From an uncultured Gemmiger sp. (GTDB taxonomy: Bacteria > Bacillota > Clostridia > Oscillospirales > Ruminococcaceae), in contig CAUEKL010000080.1 of the NCBI GenBank assembly GCA_959018215.1, positions 1 to 9,447 on the forward strand: a DNA stretch of 9,447 bases, read 5' to 3'. The notes beneath the pieces are model-generated. The model was given only the letters and a program-made list of their open reading frames with translations, did no database searches and was not told where the DNA came from. This document shows, piece after piece, positions 6,358-9,447 of the stretch (position 1 is its first letter; each line of letters begins with the position of its first letter). Made by a program: the position numbers and the translations under genes.

Positions 6358-7413
6358 ATGCACGCACGTAAAATCCTGGTGTTTTTCGGCGGCTGCTCCA
6401 CCGAGTATGCCGTTTCTTTGCAGTCGGCGGCCGCCGTGCTGGAAAATCTGGACCCTGCCCGCTGGGCGCCGGTGCCGGTGGGCATCACCCGGGAAGGGGA
6501 GTGGCTGTACTATACCGGCCCCATTCCGGCCATTCCCGCCGATACCTGGCACAAGGACAATCCCCACTGCGTTCCCTGCACCTTGAACGCCGCCCGGGGC
6601 GCCGGGGAGCTGTGGCTGGCCGACGGCCGCCGCATTGCCTTTGATGCCGCCTTCCCGGTACTTCACGGCAAAAACGGGGAGGACGGCACCCTGCAGGGAC
6701 TGCTGGAACTGGCCGGAGTGCCCCTGGTGGGCTGCGGCTGCCTGGCGGGTGCTCTGTGCATGGACAAGGACCGGGCCCACAAGCTGGCTGCCCTGGCCGG
6801 GGTGGAGGTGCCCAAGAGCGCCGTCTTTTACCGGGGCACCGACCCCCAGGAGATCCTGGCCGCTGCCCAAACCATCGGGTGGCCGGTGTTCGTCAAGCCG
6901 GTGCGGGCGGGCTCCTCCTTCGGCATCAGCCGGGTGGAGGGCCCCGACGCCCTGACCCCGGCGGTGGCGGAAGCCTTCCGCCATGATGACGAGGTTCTGC
7001 TGGAACAGACCATCCCCGGCTTTGAGGTGGGCTGCGGGGTCATGGGCAACCCCGGAGGACCCCTCACTGTGGGGGCGGTGGACGAGATCGAACTGGCCCC
7101 CGCCGACGTGCTTTTTGATTATACCGAGAAATACACCCTGCGCCATTCGGCCATCCACTGCCCCGCCCGCATCCCGGACGCCACCGCCGACCGTATCCGG
7201 GCCGCTGCCAAAACGGTGTACCGGGCCCTGGGCTGCCGGGGCTTTGCCCGGGTGGACCTCTTTCTCACCCCCGAGGGACGCATCGTCTTCAATGAGGTGA
7301 ACACCATCCCGGGGCTGACCTCCCACAGCCGGTTCCCGGCCATGATGCGCCGGGCGGGGTATTCCTTCCCGGCCTTGCTGGACCGGATGGTGGAACTGGG
7401 GGTGGAAGGATGA
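6358..7413 (+). CDS. vanG: VanG-type D-alanine:D-serine ligase
   Basis: ATP-grasp ligase of 351 residues, the size of VanG. It would join D-Ala to D-Ser in the cytoplasm to make the altered peptidoglycan precursor end that glycopeptides bind poorly. Motifs in order are FFGGCSTEYAVSLQSA with E16 in the first D-Ala site, FPVLHGKNGEDGTLQG, ALCMDKDRAHKL, K180 in KPVRAGSSFGI (ATP binding), GFEVGCGV, the omega-loop FDYTEKYTLRHS with Y259, and the magnesium-binding F-NEVNTIPG (E313, N315). The EKYT omega-loop and the MDKDRAHKL block resemble VanG from memory and lack the EKG/His signature of D-Ala:D-Lac ligases such as VanA. An ordinary housekeeping D-Ala:D-Ala ligase is the main alternative, but the neighbours vanXY and vanT argue for D-Ser. 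The stop overlaps the next ATG (ATGA, 7410-7413), so translation is coupled. Confidence 0.87.
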   Translation: MHARKILVFFGGCSTEYAVSLQSAAAVLENLDPARWAPVPVGITREGEWLYYTGPIPAIPADTWHKDNPHCVPCTLNAARGAGELWLADGRRIAFDAAFPVLHGKNGEDGTLQGLLELAGVPLVGCGCLAGALCMDKDRAHKLAALAGVEVPKSAVFYRGTDPQEILAAAQTIGWPVFVKPVRAGSSFGISRVEGPDALTPAVAEAFRHDDEVLLEQTIPGFEVGCGVMGNPGGPLTVGAVDEIELAPADVLFDYTEKYTLRHSAIHCPARIPDATADRIRAAAKTVYRALGCRGFARVDLFLTPEGRIVFNEVNTIPGLTSHSRFPAMMRRAGYSFPALLDRMVELGVEG

Positions 7414-8159
7414 CCCCCGCCGACCTGTCCCTCACCGCTGCCGGGTCCCGCAAGGGAAATCTCATCCTGGTCAACCGGGACCATCCGCTGCAGGGGGAAC
7501 TGATCCCCGACCTGGTTCCCCTCACCGGCGGCTGGCCGGGCCAGCACCTGGACCGCACCGCCGCCCGGATGCTGTCTGCCGCCATCCAGGCGGTGCAGGG
7601 GGCGGGGCAGATCCTGCCGGTGTCCGGCTGGCGCAGCCAGGAGGAGCAGCAGGCCATCTGGGACGATACCTTGCAGCGGGAAGGGGCGGACTTCACCGCC
7701 CGGTATGTGGCCCGCCCGGGCTGCAGTGAGCACCAGACCGGCCTGGCTGTGGACCTGGCCCTCAGTGCCGACAAGATCGACTTCATCCGCCCGGCCTTTC
7801 CCCGTGACGGGGTGTGCGAAGCCTTCCGCAGGGTGGCGGCCCGGTACGGCTTTGTGGAACGCTACACCGAGGACAAGCAGGACAAGACCGGCATTGCCGC
7901 CGAGCCCTGGCATTTCCGGTATGTGGGGGTGCCCCACGCCCGCATCCTCACCGACGCGGGCATCTGCCTGGAGGAATACCCCGCCTTTCTGCGGCAGGCG
8001 CCCCGGGTGGTCCGGCTGGAAAACGGTCGCCGGGTGCAGGTGCGGTATCTGCCCTATACCGGCACCGACATCACCCGCCCCGCGCCGGGCCCCTGCTGGC
8101 AGCTGTCCGGCACCAACGAGGGTGGGTTCATCCTGACGGTGTGGGAGGGGCAGGCATGA
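7410..8159 (+). CDS. vanXY: VanXY-type D,D-dipeptidase/D,D-carboxypeptidase
   Basis: Zinc peptidase of family M15B, 249 residues, close to the recalled length of VanXY in VanG clusters and longer than the short VanXY of VanC strains. It would cleave D-Ala-D-Ala dipeptide and trim terminal D-Ala from pentapeptide precursors so that only D-Ser-ended precursors remain. Seen in sequence: SGWRSQEEQQAIW (substrate-binding arginine region), SEHQTGLAVD with zinc ligands H108 and D115, and EPWHFRY with catalytic E165 and zinc ligand H168. No signal peptide or membrane anchor is visible at the N-terminus, which fits a cytoplasmic VanXY rather than an anchored VanY. About 60 C-terminal residues (from about 190) lie beyond the catalytic core. 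ATG 7410 overlaps the ligase stop, with GGGGGTGG at 7398-7405 upstream; its own stop overlaps the vanT ATG. Confidence 0.88.
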   Translation: MTPADLSLTAAGSRKGNLILVNRDHPLQGELIPDLVPLTGGWPGQHLDRTAARMLSAAIQAVQGAGQILPVSGWRSQEEQQAIWDDTLQREGADFTARYVARPGCSEHQTGLAVDLALSADKIDFIRPAFPRDGVCEAFRRVAARYGFVERYTEDKQDKTGIAAEPWHFRYVGVPHARILTDAGICLEEYPAFLRQAPRVVRLENGRRVQVRYLPYTGTDITRPAPGPCWQLSGTNEGGFILTVWEGQA

Positions 8160-9447
8160 ACAGACGAACCTTCCCGGCGCTGGACTGGTTCCGGCTGCTG
8201 GCCGCCGTGCTGGTGGTGGCCATCCACACCGGGCCGCTGGGCTCCTTTGCCCCGGCGGCGGACCTGTGGCTGACCCGGATTCTGGCCCGGGTGGCGGTGC
8301 CCTACTTCGCCATGGTCAGCGGGTACTTTCTGGCCCGGGGGCACTGGCAGGGCACCGGGCGGCTGTGGCGGCACACCCTGGGGCTGTATGCTGCGTCGGT
8401 GCTGCTGTACCTGCCCCTGAACATCTACGCGGGCAACCCCATTACCTGGCGGGACCTGCTGTTCAACGGCACCTTTTACCACCTGTGGTATCTGCCCGCC
8501 CTGCTGCTGGCGTTGCCCCTGGCCCGCCTGCTGGCCGGAACCGGCCGGGTCGGGTGGGCTGTGGCCGGGCTGCTGTATCTCATCGGCCTGGGCGGGGACA
8601 GTTATTACGGGCTGGCAGGACAGCTGCCGGGATTGAGCGCCCTGTATGAGGCGGTATTCCTTTTCTGGGACTACACCCGCAACGGGCTGTTCCTGCTGCC
8701 TCTCTTTCTGCTGCTGGGGGCGGCCTTTGCCGCCCGCCCGCTGCCCGCCGCCCGCCAAAGTGCCTGCCTGGTCCTGGCGGGGCTGGGAGCCATGACGGCG
8801 GAAGGCCTGGCCCTGCACGGGGCGGATATTCCCCGGCACGACAGCATGTATCTCTTTCTGCCCCTGACCATGTGGGGACTCTTCGGCCTGCTGCTGGCGG
8901 TCAACGGCGGGCAGGACCGGGCGGTGCGCCGCACGGCGACCCTGGTGTACATCCTCCATCCCTGGTGTATCGTGGCGGTGCGGGCGGCGGCCCGGTTCCT
9001 GGGCCTGCGGGGACTGCTGGTGGACAATTCCGCTGTGCATTTCGCGGTGGTGGTGCCTCTCAGCGTGGCCCTGGCCTTTCTGGTACAGTCTGTCCCCCTC
9101 CGCCGCACGCCCGCACTTCCGCCGGACGCCCGGGCCTGGCGGGAAATCGATCTGGATGCCCTGCGCCGGAACACTGCCCTGCTGCGGGACGCCCTGCCCG
9201 CCTCCTGCGCTCTTATGGCGGTGGTCAAGGCGGATGCCTACGGCCACGGGGCGGTGCCGGTGGCCCGGACCCTGCAGCGGGAGGGTGTCCGTCTCTTTGC
9301 GGTGGCCTGCCTGGCGGAGGGCATTCAGCTGCGCAAGGCAGGCATCCGGGGGGATATCCTGATCCTGGGCTGGACCGACCCTGCCCTGGCCCCGCAGCTG
9401 CGCCGCTGGCGTCTGTGCGCCACGGTGACGGATGCGGACCACGGCCG
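8156..9447 (+). CDS. vanT: VanT-type membrane serine/alanine racemase, C-terminus beyond window
   Basis: The frame is open from ATG 8156 to the window end (430 complete codons); VanT proteins are about 700 residues, so roughly 280 are missing. The N-terminal 310 or so residues form an acyltransferase-3 type membrane domain of about ten helices, with the family's R-x10-H pattern (R13, H24). Residues from about 326 begin a fold-type III alanine racemase domain: RAWREIDLDALRRN, then MAVVKADAYGHGAVPVA with K358 as the pyridoxal-phosphate lysine. The enzyme would convert L-Ser (and L-Ala) to the D-form, supplying D-Ser to the ligase; the membrane domain is thought to aid L-Ser uptake in this family. 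GGGAGG at 8143-8148 precedes the ATG, which overlaps the vanXY stop (ATGA 8156-8159). The catalytic tyrosine of the racemase and the C-terminal domain are not visible here. Confidence 0.9.
   Translation, partial: MNRRTFPALDWFRLLAAVLVVAIHTGPLGSFAPAADLWLTRILARVAVPYFAMVSGYFLARGHWQGTGRLWRHTLGLYAASVLLYLPLNIYAGNPITWRDLLFNGTFYHLWYLPALLLALPLARLLAGTGRVGWAVAGLLYLIGLGGDSYYGLAGQLPGLSALYEAVFLFWDYTRNGLFLLPLFLLLGAAFAARPLPAARQSACLVLAGLGAMTAEGLALHGADIPRHDSMYLFLPLTMWGLFGLLLAVNGGQDRAVRRTATLVYILHPWCIVAVRAAARFLGLRGLLVDNSAVHFAVVVPLSVALAFLVQSVPLRRTPALPPDARAWREIDLDALRRNTALLRDALPASCALMAVVKADAYGHGAVPVARTLQREGVRLFAVACLAEGIQLRKAGIRGDILILGWTDPALAPQLRRWRLCATVTDADHG

Noticed and set aside
5015..6367. 450-residue minus-strand frame opposite vanS, with similar long frames opposite vanR, the ligase, vanXY and vanT
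   Set aside because: Shadow frames caused by GC-rich codons; no recognisable domains and no promoter or ribosome site.
1..9447. CRISPR arrays, tRNA or rRNA genes, insertion sequences
   Set aside because: Read through for evenly spaced repeats, cloverleaf-like stretches and transposase motifs; none found.

Overview
The window is a GC-rich bacterial chromosome segment with dense genes, all on the + strand. GC-rich third codon positions, Gram-positive style intrinsic terminators and AGGAGG-like ribosome binding sites, together with the gene types, suggest a GC-rich anaerobic Clostridia (a gut Oscillospirales/Ruminococcaceae-like organism is my best guess). This is inference; no rRNA or other taxonomic marker is present.

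Region 1 (1-1135) holds the C-terminal three quarters of cysteinyl-tRNA synthetase (cysS) and an intrinsic terminator. Region 2 (about 1175-4246) holds a monocistronic large membrane glycosyltransferase made of two GT-C modules, the second of PMT (protein O-mannosyltransferase) type, with its own terminator. Its true start is probably ATG 1175, because the more upstream ATG at 1091 lies inside the cysS terminator stem.

Region 3 (about 4287-9447, running off the window) is a glycopeptide-resistance type cluster with the gene order vanR - vanS - vanG-type ligase - vanXY - vanT. This is the minimal D-Ala-D-Ser architecture of the VanG type. A strong extended -10 promoter (TGGTATAAT) drives the VanR/VanS two-component pair. 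After a 134-bp gap the three effector genes are translationally coupled through two ATGA overlaps. They encode a D-Ala:D-Ser-type ligase, a VanXY D,D-dipeptidase/carboxypeptidase that would remove D-Ala-ending precursors, and a membrane-bound serine/alanine racemase (VanT, N-terminal acyltransferase-3 domain plus the start of the alanine-racemase domain) that would supply D-Ser.

The vanS-ligase gap carries the most notable non-coding signal. Four to five tandem 11-bp units with core YCGYAAR (6207-6261) look like phased VanR binding sites. They are followed by a poor -35/extended -10 promoter that sits inside a 15-bp inverted repeat. One arm of that repeat can alternatively pair with a segment abutting the ligase ribosome binding site, so the layout resembles a terminator/attenuator switch. 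No transposase, integrase, repeat-bounded element, tRNA or CRISPR was seen, and base composition is even across cysS, the glycosyltransferase and the van genes. The cluster therefore looks resident rather than recently acquired, although only its left flank is visible.
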